This document shows, one piece after another, positions 11,428 to 23,230 of a DNA stretch of 64,000 nucleotides. Each line of letters opens with the position of its first letter. Within the stretch, counting starts at the first letter, position 1. The stretch spans positions 9,598,501-9,662,500 of the forward strand of contig JBBMNZ010000035.1 of NCBI GenBank assembly GCA_037954325.1. The letters run 5' to 3'. The position numbers and the translations under genes were made by a program. Source of the DNA: Fistularia commersonii. Taxonomy: Eukaryota; Chordata; Actinopteri; Syngnathiformes; Fistulariidae. The notes under the pieces are model-generated. The model was not told the DNA's origin. It searched no databases and saw only the letters and a program-made list of their open reading frames with translations.

Positions 11428-14135
11428 GAATATCATACCGGATTGGTTGACGCCTGGCTTAACAATGACTGCAATTGGTGCCGATGACCTACAGGGTACC
11501 AGTGGAAATGGGCGACTGCATCTTGAATAGGTGTACTGTAGTACTGATAGGAAGAGAAATTGAGTAGGAGTTATCTTGAAGGAGGATTTTGTGAGGAATG
11601 TTCTGGAGGTGAAAAAAATGTCAGATAGACTTATGGGTCGGAAATTGGAAACTGAAGAGGTGATGCTCAATGTTGTTAGTGGCTAAGCCCCGCAGGTGCG
11701 ATGTGATATAGAGGAGGAGTAGAAGTTCTGGAATGAGTTAGATGTAGTGATGCAGCATGTCCCCAGGGTGAGAGGCTATCAATTGGTGCAGACTTCAATG
11801 GGCATGTTGATGTAGGCAATGGAGGGGGTGAAGAACTGATGGGCAGGTTTGGTATCCAGAATAGGAATGCAGAGTGACAGATGGTGGTAGACATTGCAAA
11901 AAGGATGGAAATGGCTGTGGTGAAAACTTTTTTTTCCAGAACAGGAACATAGGGTTACTTATAAGAGCGGAGGTAGGAGCACGCAGGTAGACTACATCGT
12001 GTATAGACGAGGTAATCTGAAAGAGACCAATGACTGCAAAGTAGTGGTAAGTGAGAGTGTAGCCAGACAACATAGGATGGTGGTTTGTAGGGTGACTTTT
12101 GTGACAAGGTAGATCAAGAGGACAAAGTGGTAGGAGCTAAAAAGGGGGGAGTGTTGTATGGCTCTCAGGGCAGAGTTGAAAAAGGCTCTGGGTGGTCAGG
12201 GACAGCTTCCAGATGTCTGGACAACTACAGATAATGTGATCAAGGAGACAAGTAGGAGAGTACTTGGTGTATTGTCTGGAAGGAAAGTAGATAAGGAGAC
12301 CTGGTGGTGGAATGAGGAGGTGCAGGAGCATATCCAGAGAAAGCGGTTAGCAAAGAAGTGGGACACTGAGATGGACTGAAGAGAACAGACAGGAGCGCAG
12401 GGAGATACAGCGTAATGTAAAGATAGAGGTAGCAAAGGCAAAGCAAACTTGCATGTTCAGTTGGACAATAAGGGAGAGAGAGAATGATCTATACAGGTTG
12501 GCAAAACAGAGAGATTGAGATAGAGGGGATGCACAACAGGTGATTCAGGATAGAGATGGAAATGTTTCGACAGATGCTACAAGAGTGATGAGAAGATGGA
12601 AAGAGTACTTTGTAGAGCTGATGCATGAGGAAAATGAAAGAGGCAAGGGTAGACCAGGTGACTATTGTAGACCAAAAAGAAGCAGAGATTAGTAAAAGTG
12701 AAGTGAGGAAGGCATTGAAGAGGATGAAGAACGGAAAGACAGTTGGTACCGATCACATATCTGTGGAGGTGTGGAAGTGTTGAGGAGAGGCAGTTGTAGA
12801 GTTTCTGGCTGGATTATTCAACAGGATCTTAGAGAGTGAGAAGATGCCTGAAGAATGGAGACGAATCGTGATGGTGACCATTTTTCAGAATAAGGGGGAT
12901 GTGCAGAATTGCAGCAACTATAGAGGGATTTAATTGATGAACTACACAATGAAGTTATGGGAAAGAGTATTGGAAACTAGACTGAGAGCAGAAGTCAGCA
13001 TTTGTGAACAGCAGTATGGCTTCATGCCTAGAAAGAGTACTACAGATGCAGTATTTGTTTTGATAATGCTAATCAAGAAGTACAGAGAAGGCCAGAGGGA
13101 GCTGCTTTTTTTTTTTTTTTTTTTGTAGACCTAGAAAAAGCATATGACAGGGTGCCAAGAGTGGAACTCTGGTATTGTATGAGGAAATCTGGAGTGACAG
13201 AGAAGTATGTTAGACTGGTGCAGGACATGTATGCTAGCTGTGAGACATTGGTGCAGTGTGCCGTCGGGTAACAGAGAAGTTCATGGTGGAGGTGGGACTT
13301 CATCAAGGATCAGCTCTGAGCCCCTTCTTGCTTGCAGTAGTGATGGAAAGTCTGACAGATGATAGACAGGAATCTTCATGGACCATGATGTTTGCAGATG
13401 ACACTGTAAACTGTAGTGAGAGGATAGAACAGATAGAAGAAAATCCAGAGAGGTGGAGGTATGCGCTAGAAATGAGAGGAATGAAGGTTGGTCGCACCAA
13501 GACAGGGTATATGTGTGTGAATGAGCGGAACCCGGGTGAAACGGTGAGGCTACAGGGAGTGGAGATCAAGATGTTGGAGGATTTCAGGTACTCGGGGTCA
13601 ACAGTCAAAAGCAACGGAGAGTGTGGAAAGAGGTGAAGTGACGGGTTCAAGTGGGTAGGAAGATTGAAAGAATCAACCAGAATGAAATGAAAGGTGCACA
13701 AGACAGTAGAGACACAAGTGATGCTGTATGGCCTAGAAACAGGTACAAGGACAAGGACAGAAGGTAGAGCTGGAGGTCGCAGAGATGAAGAATGCTAAGA
13801 TTTTCTTTGGGAGTGAACAGGATGGATAGAATCAGGAATGAGTTTATCAGAGAAACAGCACATGTTAGATGTTTTGGAGAGAAGGTCAAAAAAAAAGCCA
13901 GACTGCGATAGGTCCGAATTGTACAGAGCAGGGATAGTAAATATATTGGTAGATGGATGCTGGAATTGGAGCTCCCAGGCAGGAGATCTAGAGGAAGACC
14001 GAAGAAAAGATTTATGGATGTAGTGAGAGATGATATGAATTCAGCTGGTGTGAGAGAGAAGGATACAGAAAATAAGGTTAAATGGTGACCATGTGGCGAC
14101 CCCTGAAGGGTAAAGCCGAAAAGAGGAGAAGATAT
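11428..14135 (+). mobile_element. RTE-like LINE, copy A, decayed
   Basis: A non-LTR retrotransposon with an endonuclease region followed by reverse transcriptase, read in pieces over several frames. A 5' leader fragment (CAATTGGTGCCGATGACCTACAGG region, 11470-11535) is followed, after an apparent deletion of the start of the endonuclease, by endonuclease sequence (11540-12130). Next is a linker (12158-12379, with WWNEEVQEHIQRKR), then reverse transcriptase: QYGFMPRKSTTDA near 13010-13060, VGLHQGSALSPFLLAVVM near 13290-13345, and the catalytic FADD at 13391-13402. The 3' end is GGCGACCCCTGAAGGGTAAA, close to 14100. Frameshifts, stops and a T-run inserted at about 13106-13125 inside the reverse transcriptase make it inactive. 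RTE-type is a judgement from motif order and remembered fish elements. Confidence 0.88.
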
Positions 14136-14604
14136 AAGGCTTAATCTGCATCTACTATTTCTCCCATGTAGGGAAATTATGCCCATTTCCTGCATTAGCA
14201 AGGTCAGCTTTAGCAGTTTTTGGTTGGCTGTTAATTCAATTATCCAAAAACATTGTTGGACATAATTCAAACTTGGGCCTGGTATAATTAAGGAATCAGA
14301 AGCAACAACAAATACTATAGAAGTATAAAGTCAATGTATTAAATGAAGGAACCAAAAAAGGAAGGAACCAAAAAACAAAAAAACTGTTCAGGAAATTAAA
14401 ATGTTACTTTTTTTATCATTCCAGTTCTCTGTTTCAGCCAATTTGAGGGCAAGAGTAGGAAAGTGAATTTTCTGTTCTATATCGTTTCCCCCTCATTTTC
14501 GTCCTTTCAATTTTGATTGATCTGTAACCTTATTTAAATAGTCTGTTGTATCATGTAAAAGCTAAGCTTAAGAGGCAGTTGTGTTCTTTATGACAATAAG
14601 ATGT

Positions 14605-14663
<59 letters not shown>

Positions 14664-17304
14664 ATGTATTGGAGCATGATGTTTTGGTTTCCTATTGACA
14701 CTCTTTATTTCCTTGATGTATTTGGACATCATTAGGCAACGGCTTCAATTTCTTTGATCAAATTCACTGGTCCACACACATTCAGAAGATGATGAATCTT
14801 TATTGGTCAGACATTTGAGCTTGACATAAGTGAACTTACTATCAAAGCTAAAAACGTCTTAAATTGTGGGTCTATCAGTCATTGCCACTTGCAATCAGAA
14901 ATGAATGAAAAGAATTTATTCACACATTTTCTCTCAATGTGTTCTCAAATTTAGTGATTCAGTAGACCTTATGGCTAAAGACATGTCTGCAACTTTCCAA
15001 TCATTCATAATGTGTGAAAAAAGCCAAGAGCTGGAGTGAGATGACATGAATTAAAGATGAAGGGAAATACCGGAGGTTGGAAAAAAAAAGGAAAATAAAA
15101 GGAAGCATGGGAGTTGTCAGCAAGTGCATAAATATGTTTATTCTCGGGAGCCCTGGAAGCCGAGCAGTTCAAGAAACTGAAAATTGAATTGTAAACTGAT
15201 TAACAGAAGCAGTGGCTGCATTTACATCTACTGCGATGGGCTGGTGGGGAAAATGAAAAGAAAAAAAAATCACTCATCTTTAAACCTCTTTTTGCACAGT
15301 CCAGAACCACACACAGTCTCCTTATTGTAATATTCATTTTGTTGGTTTTGGCTTATAAGCTGTTGATCACTTACTTTGACTTTGAAAAGGGGAAAAAAAG
15401 CTGGGTGAATCATATTTTGGTCAAAGCTTAAAATTTTACTATTGAAAATACCACATAGGAAGCATTTTTGTTTTTATTTGGAAGCGTGTGTTTTTAGGAT
15501 TCAGACAGTGAATTTGCATCTGGAAGTTGCTCCCCGAAATGGCATCCTCCAACTCGTCTTCCAATTCCCGACTGACCGCAAGGTCATGTGGCACGGTTGG
15601 CATGACTTCATGGACCTCTGGCATCTATGGTTTGGTCCTACACCAATGAAGATAGACTTTACTTGCAGGGGAAACTCGGTCATAGGAGTGTGTAAAAGAG
15701 CTCTAGCCAAATCTTTTTATCTGTGAAGATATGATGATCTTCACCCAGCTCCCATATATGATTCTGTAAGAACATGTCAGAAAACCATGATTGCACCATG
15801 ATTGAAAAAGTTGTTTGTCCATGAGTCTAGGATATAGGCAAATATAGAAATGTTAGCTCACACGCTCATCCATATTTGTAAATTGTATTTCTTTTCTCCA
15901 AATTTTGAGCGATTATTTTACCTATTGGTCAGTTTCTGTATAACTCAACCAAGTTCTGGGATGCGCCAATCCCTTGTGTTCATTGCTGTTTGTTACTTCA
16001 AGGCTACCGGTATACAAAGTACAAAATAATAAAATCTGTTGCATTCATGGACGGCTTGGGCAGCCTTCTCAGGCCTTTTCCAAAGATGCTCAAGCTTAAC
16101 CATGACCCGCTGTCATTATTTGCGACTGTTTGAACTGCAGCATGGCATGCAAATTTCCATGTGTTGCTAAACAATGGTTGCTAAGAGACTGATCCAGCTG
16201 TCTAAAAGTAATTCATGCTCTGGCTTTAAGAGGGGTTATGTTTTTCCTTTATATTTCAAATAGGGGCAGATTTGAGAGTGCCTGGGCTCCTCTCTGCACA
16301 CTGACAAATTTTGCTGCTGGACACAAACCATTATTTTTGTCACAAAGTGGTTCAGCTTGATTTGTGCACTACGTATAGTTCACTTTGCACAGCTTTTTCC
16401 ATCCTTCAATTGTTGAGTGACAAAGCCTGGATCATTGTGTTCACAGGTTAGATCAAGGTAATTTTGGCTTCTCGTCCATCCTCTTTTCATGAATGCAGTC
16501 CATCAGGAGGAACTCAAATTTCTTCAAATGCGGTACAAAAATACACATACACTCAAGGAGGAACTTATTTGATTTCTGCAAGTCATCATGAGCTCAACAC
16601 CATCTTATTTTTGTGAATGTAATGTTTTTGAATATGAATGACATGATCGTTCCAATTTTGCGAATTAATTAGTCGTATACATAGAACAAGCACTGGACAA
16701 AAGCCCATCATGATTGAATTTCATGTGTAAAAGGTCAAGATCACTGTAAACTCTTTTCTGTCCTTTGCCAGACATTGTATTGGAAATTTGGATGAATTAA
16801 TTTGAATATTAAGCTTTTTTGAGAATGATTATGATGATCATTTTTGATATGATATCAGACATCCACTCAATAACATTTCAAAGAATTGTCAAATGTAGCA
16901 AAAAAATGTAGATATAATCTTTAATGGGTCAGAGGCTGTTTCAATGTGGCATACTAATGTTGAAATAGTACGTAACTTTGTGAGTAAACTGCTGATAGTT
17001 CGAGGAAGTCAGGATGTGCATTGCAGTACTCTTGACTATATATCAGAAAGGTTATTTCAGTTAATCGCCAAACTATTTGGCAGTGTTTGTTTTATATTAC
17101 TCACACAGGTTGGCTTTCTTTGTTTTAGCCCATCACCCACTGATCCAGATATTCAGGTCACTAGATATACGTACACATTCCATAAATATTAAACGGATAG
17201 AATTGAGTGGGTATCGTTGATAAGTCTGTGGTTTGTTCTTGTGAGCAAATGAATATGATGATTTGGGAAACAAATCTAGGACTTGGACAACAAGTTGCAT
17301 ATAC
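14136..17304. other. Non-coding DNA
   Basis: Contains a (TG)n run at 14608-14662. An open frame of 94 codons at 15442-15726 matches nothing I recognise, and the opposite strand is also open there; it could be an old repeat. At 16147-16184 an octamer-like ATGCAAAT and two GTTGCTAA motifs lie close together. Confidence 0.5.
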
Positions 17305-17327
17305 ATACACACACACACACATATATA

Positions 17328-17422
<95 letters not shown>

Positions 17423-17427
17423 TCTCT
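17305..17427 (+). repeat. Compound AC / CT / AT microsatellite
   Basis: Successive (AC)n, (CT)n and (AT)n blocks with short transitions. The translations of this stretch are low-complexity artefacts. Confidence 0.95.
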
Positions 17428-19058
17428 GGCAGGTCCAGAAGGTAGGACTCAAGGCTCAGTGAGTCAGATTAAGTTGTAAATCTGTCTGACCACGAACACC
17501 CTCACCTCCCCTCGGTGACTTGCTCAGCATATCTTTCTCATGTCTTATATGTGACTCTCCTCTCTTACTACCATACATTTGTTGCCATGGCAGTAAAACA
17601 TTATATGAGCATTTGTAATCTGGCCTTTTCGAAATTCCGTTGTGACACTTTGCCTTTTTCCCAAAAGTCATTCAAACAGCTTGTCCTTGATTTCTATCAC
17701 TTTTCCATGAGACAAAGAAAAATACTCACTGCATCAAAATGTACATCGAAGCTGCCTGGGTTTCGTGTTATAGTTACTCACAGGTCAGACGCTGCATCCA
17801 GGGTCATCCTAAGCTCTAGTTCTAAGTCCCCACTAACAGCAGCTGGTGACTCCACGTGTACCCAAAGGGGTAAACACACACTTCAAAGAAATGCTGACAG
17901 CCTGTGGATCCATCCCATCGGCTTACCTTCCACCTAATTACTTGTAAACCAGAATAAAGAGGCGCGTAAAATCCAGCAGGAGATCATCAAATTGTCTTAA
18001 GCTGTATTTTTGTACAAGTAACCAGTTTCCTCTTCCCTGCACATGTTGACTAATTACACTTTTTTTTTAGATAATTCCCATTAGAAAATAAAAACATACA
18101 TCAACGAAGAAGTAATAGAATATGTGATCAGTGTTGGCAATAAATAATGATTTAGAGGACTATAGTCACATAAACTCAAAAAGATACACATGCAAAGCAT
18201 TCAAATGATTTCCAAGCAGATTTTTAATGGAAAACAACTGGATTATTAGTTGTGTATTGTATTCATAATGCTGCTAGTTTTAATGACAATAACATGTCAA
18301 AGATACAGTTTTGTTGATAATATAAAATCGGCACGGTCAATTATCATTGATTTATATTTTTGTTTATTCTTATTTATGTATTTGTCTAAATTAAAATGAC
18401 ACGGTAGATCAAGTGCTCAAGTCTCTTGTTTGTTTGTGCTGTTGATGTTTTCCCAAAATGCAAAGTAATTTTTCTTTCATACATTCCATGTTCCAACATT
18501 TAGACCCTGGGAATCCATTAAACTATAAAACACGCACACGTCCTGCAGAGTTTGAAATTTTCATGCACATGCTCTGAATTGTAACAATTTTGATTCTGTG
18601 CTACGTGTGGTCAACTCAGATGATTGTCAAATCAATCATCATTCATATATCCAGACATATTTCTCAATTACAGATTTGGCAGCATTATCATTTGAAACAT
18701 TATGAAAGACAGTATTGTCGTCAAATGAACCTATTATATACAGATATCAGCAAGTACTAGCATTGAATTATGAGTTTTGAAAACTACTTGAACATGTTAT
18801 TTACCAAGAAATATTACCATAGCATCAAAAATAAGTACATCATACAACATATTCTCTTTGTCACATGATGCTTCCTCAAATACCTCATCCACACCAATAA
18901 GCTGTATTGTCGTCTTGTATAAAGCAGAACATCTGAAACTTGGATGTGCTCTCTTTTTGTGCAAATTAAAATAATGTGCAAGGTCTCCCGAAAATGTTAC
19001 ATTCAGTCTCCTATAGATCAAAACGTCGGAAAATCTCTCCCAAAATCTTCCGAAAGAG
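17428..19058. other. Non-coding DNA
   Basis: No recognised gene or repeat. A 140-codon open frame at 17515-17937 has no motif I know and normal AT-rich intronic composition. Confidence 0.5.
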
Positions 19059-19415
19059 CCATCCATCCATCCATCCATCCATCCATCCATCCATCCATCC
19101 ATCCATCCATTATCTACCGCTTTTTCCTGCACTTCTGGTTCATGGGGATACTGGAGCCGATCTCAGCTGTCTTTGGGCATGAGGCAGGGTACATCCTGCA
19201 CCGGCTGCCAGTCAATCACAGGGTCACATATAGAGACAGCAACCATTCACTCTGTCATTCACACATCAGGAATTTTTTTCAAAGTAATCCAATTAATTTC
19301 CTGCATGTTTTATTATTAACAATACATGAACCATGGGAGGAAACCAGAGGCCCCGAAGGAAACCCATGCAGACACGGGGAAAGCATACAAACATGCAAAC
19401 TCCACACAAAACGGC
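19059..19415 (-). mobile_element. tRNA-headed SINE-like repeat, 5'-truncated
   Basis: Begins with a (CATC)n tail (19059-19110) and continues with TATCTACCGCTTTTTCCTGC, GATCTCAGCTGTCTTTGGGC, CAGTCAATCACAGGGTCACA and CATGCAAACTCCACACA. These are the reverse complement of the family described at 5656-6021. The tRNA-like head is missing or degraded. The tail itself has expanded into a microsatellite. Confidence 0.78.
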
Positions 19416-20794
19416 TCCCCATGAGAAACTAAGCAAGGTCCCTTTGCCTCTGAAACTATACAAGTGTTAAACTCTTGTGACTCTGAGCCATTATCTGAGG
19501 ACATTGCAGTTTAAATTGTAAACACCCTATCCTTCTCTTCACCTTTCTTTGAATTAGTGCCCTCATATACAGAGAACCATTGTTTTTCATTTATCTATTC
19601 TAATTTTCCTCTGCCAGTGTTGGTACCAGTAATTGACACCGATCAGTGCATGCTGATGGGATAACATTGAAATACGGCTAGCTTTGCATAGTTCGGAGAG
19701 TACTGAGGACACTGGGGTATAGTTGCATAACTGTGTTTATCTCAGTGTGGAGGGCATAGACAAAAAAGAGGGAGGCGATTAAAGTAATCAGGTTAAAGCT
19801 TTTCAATTTTGTCAATTTGTCAATTTGGTTTATGAAAAGATTAAATCATCCGTCCCCGATGTGAATGGAAATAACCTGATCAGTCCAGTGTTTTTTGTTC
19901 TGATTGGGCAATCTTTTCTCTATTATGAATATGCAGCTGAAGATAGTGATTTTAACACCATCAATTTATAAGTATGGATGGAGAAAAAGACACCTGTTTT
20001 TCACGTCATCTGCCATATTGAAAATTGTGTGCAAGGTGTGTCAGGGGGTCAAGTAGAGGTTGCAGGATTGAGTCCTCAGCAAGGAAAGGACCCGCTGGCT
20101 AACAGTTTGGCAATTTATTGGTGTGATGTTCTTTGCAAAAATGTGGCGCAGCAGGTCAATGGACAGACGCATTAGAACCCATTCTTCTTCCTCTGACCCA
20201 GCCAAGTTTCAGAAGTTTCATCTGCCTGTTTTTCATTTTCAGCTGAGAGTGTGTTGTTTAACCATGTAGTGGCTGATGGGCTTACAGAGTTTCACAGAAA
20301 GAATAATATTCCACTTTTAGTTCTCAAACAGCCTATTCTTAAGTGGGGGAGTCTCGCTGTGTGATTGTTCTTCACTTCTCCTAACGTCTGTTGAAAGAAG
20401 GCAAGAGGGAATGTTGGGACTTGGGGAAGTTCGGTGGCAAAGTGCAAAATTGTTTGAATGAGCCATTCCCATTTTTAGAGGATGTTTTCTTCCCTACTAC
20501 AAACAACAATATGCAAACATATTGTTGTTCGTAGGGTCCTCAGCAGGCCTGTGTTATCTCAGAGCTCATGCCAGCACTTTTCGCAAGTTTCACACAACAT
20601 TGAGGAGGAAGTGCAGTGTTGCATTGGAGTGTGAATTTTGGACGGCTATGGCTCAATGAAGATGTGAACAGTGATTTCAAATATTTTGAAGGCTAAAACT
20701 GATTATCATTATTATTATAAGTATTATAATTATAATTAATGATATCAATTATTTTTAGTTGTAGTATTTGTATTTGCAGTTGTAGTTATAGTGG
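19416..20794. other. Non-coding DNA
   Basis: No recognised gene or clear repeat. Confidence 0.5.
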
Positions 20795-20909
20795 TCTGTA
20801 TGTGGCCTGGTGATTGACTGGGTTCTTGTCCAGGATGAACCCTGCGTCTCTCTGGGATAGGTTCCAGCATCTCTGTGACTCTTTGAGTGCAAGTAGATAA
20901 TGAATGAAG
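20795..20909 (+). mobile_element. tRNA-headed SINE-like repeat, 3' fragment
   Basis: Contains GTGGCCTGGTGATTGACTGG, GGATGAACCCTGCGTCTCTC and GGGATAGGTTCCAGCATCTC, then TAGATAATGAATGAA. This is the 3' part of the family described at 5656-6021. Confidence 0.7.
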
Positions 20910-20964
20910 TAATTAATAATAATATTTTATGTCATCATTAGTTGTGCTTTATTAGTAGTATTGT

Positions 20965-21055
20965 TGTTGGAAGAAGAAAGACCTTTATTGTCACATTTGG
21001 CTATACACAGAGCACAACATCAGTGAAATGTGACCAATGCATTTGATCCATCATG
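20965..21055. repeat. Probable remnant of a dispersed fish repeat
   Basis: The segment AGACCTTTATTGTCACATTT, then AGCACAACATCAGTGAAATG and CAATGCATTTGATCCATC, resembles a dispersed repeat I remember from fish genomes. It is followed by three ATGAAGC units (21057-21077). Family not assigned. Confidence 0.4.
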
Positions 21056-21107
21056 GATGAAGCATGAAGCATGAAGCATGAACAGCAACCACTCCACTTT
21101 TGTTGCA

Positions 21108-21108
21108 A

Positions 21109-21169
<61 letters not shown>

Positions 21170-21193
21170 GTTATTATTATTATTATTATTATT

Positions 21194-21228
<35 letters not shown>

Positions 21229-21290
21229 TATTATTATCATTATTATGTAGTATTATCATTATTATCATCATTATCATTATCATTATTACT
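21108..21290 (+). repeat. TTA / ATC trinucleotide microsatellite
   Basis: A long (TTA)n array with an internal (ATC)n block (about 21194-21227) and imperfect TTATCA units to the right. Every strand and frame reads as homopolymeric peptide; none is a gene. Confidence 0.95.
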
Positions 21291-22227
21291 GTTAACGTAT
21301 AAAACGTAATAATGACCAATAGAAATATTATTATTATTATTTCTTTCATTATTATTATCATTATTATCATTATAGTCTTAATAAAGTAATTTTTAGGGCC
21401 ACTGTAAATGAAATATACATTGATTAATGGCTGAATTTGTCATACATTTCAAAGAAGAAAAGAAAAAAAAGACAAAGAATGAGATTAAAGTGGCATATCA
21501 ATGACATTGAAAGATGTTTTTGATAAATAGTCAAGTACCAGGATAATAGAGCATGAATAAATGTTCTTTAATAAAGCCAACACCATTTTCCAAAGATAGG
21601 AATAAGATAGGAATAAGAAATTATGCCATACAGGAGAAAGACATATAAAAACACAAGAATGAAATGCGGGTACCAAGTAAGTTAGATTAGTCATCTGCAG
21701 TAACAAAATACAATAGTGGGTATCAAGAGTTTACAGGATTGTAAAACTGAAGTTGAAATCAAGTGAAATCACAAATGGAACTTTTAAAATAGAACAGGCC
21801 TCATTTAACACATCCAAGGGGTCTTGTGGAGCACTGAGGCTCACTGAAGTACTCTGAAGTCTGTCTCTTCAAAGATGGGTAAGTTATAATTAAGGTTTAT
21901 ATAGTGGATCTGAATAGAATTTCTTCAGGAGTATAAAGGGTCTAGGAGTCATGTAAGACATGTCTTTTTTTCCATTTTTGCTAGAATTACATCGAAACAC
22001 TGCCACTGAGGAACGTCTGGGACTTGAATTTCAGTATCGTCCTCATGTGAGACAGTTAGCTTTAAGTGCTCCATAACTTTTTACTTTATCCTACTTAACT
22101 GTGACTTTTTCTCTTCATGCACAGTGGCCCTTTTCGCATCTGCCAGTGTTAACAAAGGTAAATTGAAAAAATGAGTGTAAAACTAACAAGGAGTCAATTT
22201 CCTGATATTCATATTACAATGGAAAGG
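21291..22227. other. Non-coding DNA
   Basis: No recognised gene or repeat. Confidence 0.5.
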
Positions 22228-22541
22228 AAACATCCATCAATCAGCTACCGATTATCCTGCATTCAGGGTCGCATGGGATGCAGGAGTGTATCCCAGCTGT
22301 CATTGGGCGACAGGCAGGGTACACTCTGGACTGGTCGCCCGTCATTGGCAGGGCCACAGACAACCGTTCACTCACTCACGGCAATTTTTCCTAATTTCTT
22401 CCATTTAACCTATTGCATGTTTTTGGACTGTGGGAGGAAAACCACGCAGACAACATGCAAACTCCACACAGAAAGGTCCCTTTGTCAGAATTGAACCAGG
22501 GTCCTTCCTGCTGTGAGGCTGAACCGCCACCGTGCCGCCCG
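22228..22541 (-). mobile_element. tRNA-headed SINE-like repeat
   Basis: Left part: TCAGGGTCGCATGGGATGCA, CCCAGCTGTCATTGGGCGAC and CAGGGTACACTCTGGACTGG. Right part: GACTGTGGGAGGAAAACCAC, CATGCAAACTCCACACAGAA and the head region GAATTGAACCAGGGTCC then CACCGTGCCGCC, which read in reverse give decayed B and A boxes. Same family as at 5656-6021, opposite strand. Confidence 0.78.
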
Positions 22542-22559
22542 TAAAGGAAACAGAAGTCC

Positions 22560-23230
22560 TTTTTTTTTTCCTTTTTTTAACATAAGCCGCTTTTGAACAG
22601 AGGAACTAAGTTCTAGAACTACCTTGCTCCAACTTCATTTGAGGAGCTACCCTCCTCCAGGGGAAGCTTTTAGTTTTGCATCAGCACAGGCTGCAAGGGA
22701 CCACGGTAGGTGTGAAGGAACAGTATGCAACCTATACCTTGAGCACCATAGTGATAGTAAACACCATACCTATCTTAGCAAAAATGATTTTGTTCTGCTG
22801 CAAGCCCTCCTGGGCGATGCAAGCTTGGAGAGCTTTGAGCTCTTAATCGGCCCATTTTTCACTGGTTCTGTGCTTTTTTTTCAAAGTTACAGCTGACCAG
22901 TGACCACAGTAGTTTGTTGTTTTTCTCAAATAGCATTTTGTAGTCCACAAGACGTATGTGGTAATGGATGTGGCTTATGAGTTCCAACAATTCCCAGGCA
23001 CCTGCATCACCTGCAACTGTAAACAGAGCCCTCTTCAGACTTTAAGCTAAAATTGTTCTTGAAAATAAGGTGTCTGAATATACGAAAAAAGGTCCAATTT
23101 CCCTGAAAAGGTTTTAGAAACGGCATTAAGCATCTACAGTGCGAAAGCAGCTATTAACATCCAGAAAACCGCTTTAGTTCCAAGCCAACTATGGCCCCCG
23201 CGGGGTAAAACAACATCTTTTAATATTCTT
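22560..23230. repeat. Possible unclassified DNA element
   Basis: The left part carries AAGCCGCTTTTGAACAGAGG then AACTAAGTTCTAGAAC, and the right part carries AAAACCGCTTTAGTTCCAAG. These resemble the ends of a non-autonomous element of fish genomes, but I cannot place clean inverted termini or a target duplication. An open frame of 90 codons at 22624-22896 has no known motif. Confidence 0.3.

Noticed and set aside
13647..14270. 207-codon minus-strand open frame
   Set aside because: It lies antisense to the C-terminal part of LINE copy A, whose coding strand is plus.
15442..15726. Open frame of 94 codons, also open on the opposite strand
   Set aside because: No known motif; could be an old repeat, but not supportable as a gene.
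17515..17937. 140-codon open frame considered as an exon
   Set aside because: No recognisable domain or conserved motif, and no good splice or start context.
21001..21370. Long open frames of repeated Asn, Ile, Leu, Tyr or Asp
   Set aside because: They are translations of a TTA/ATC microsatellite in all frames.
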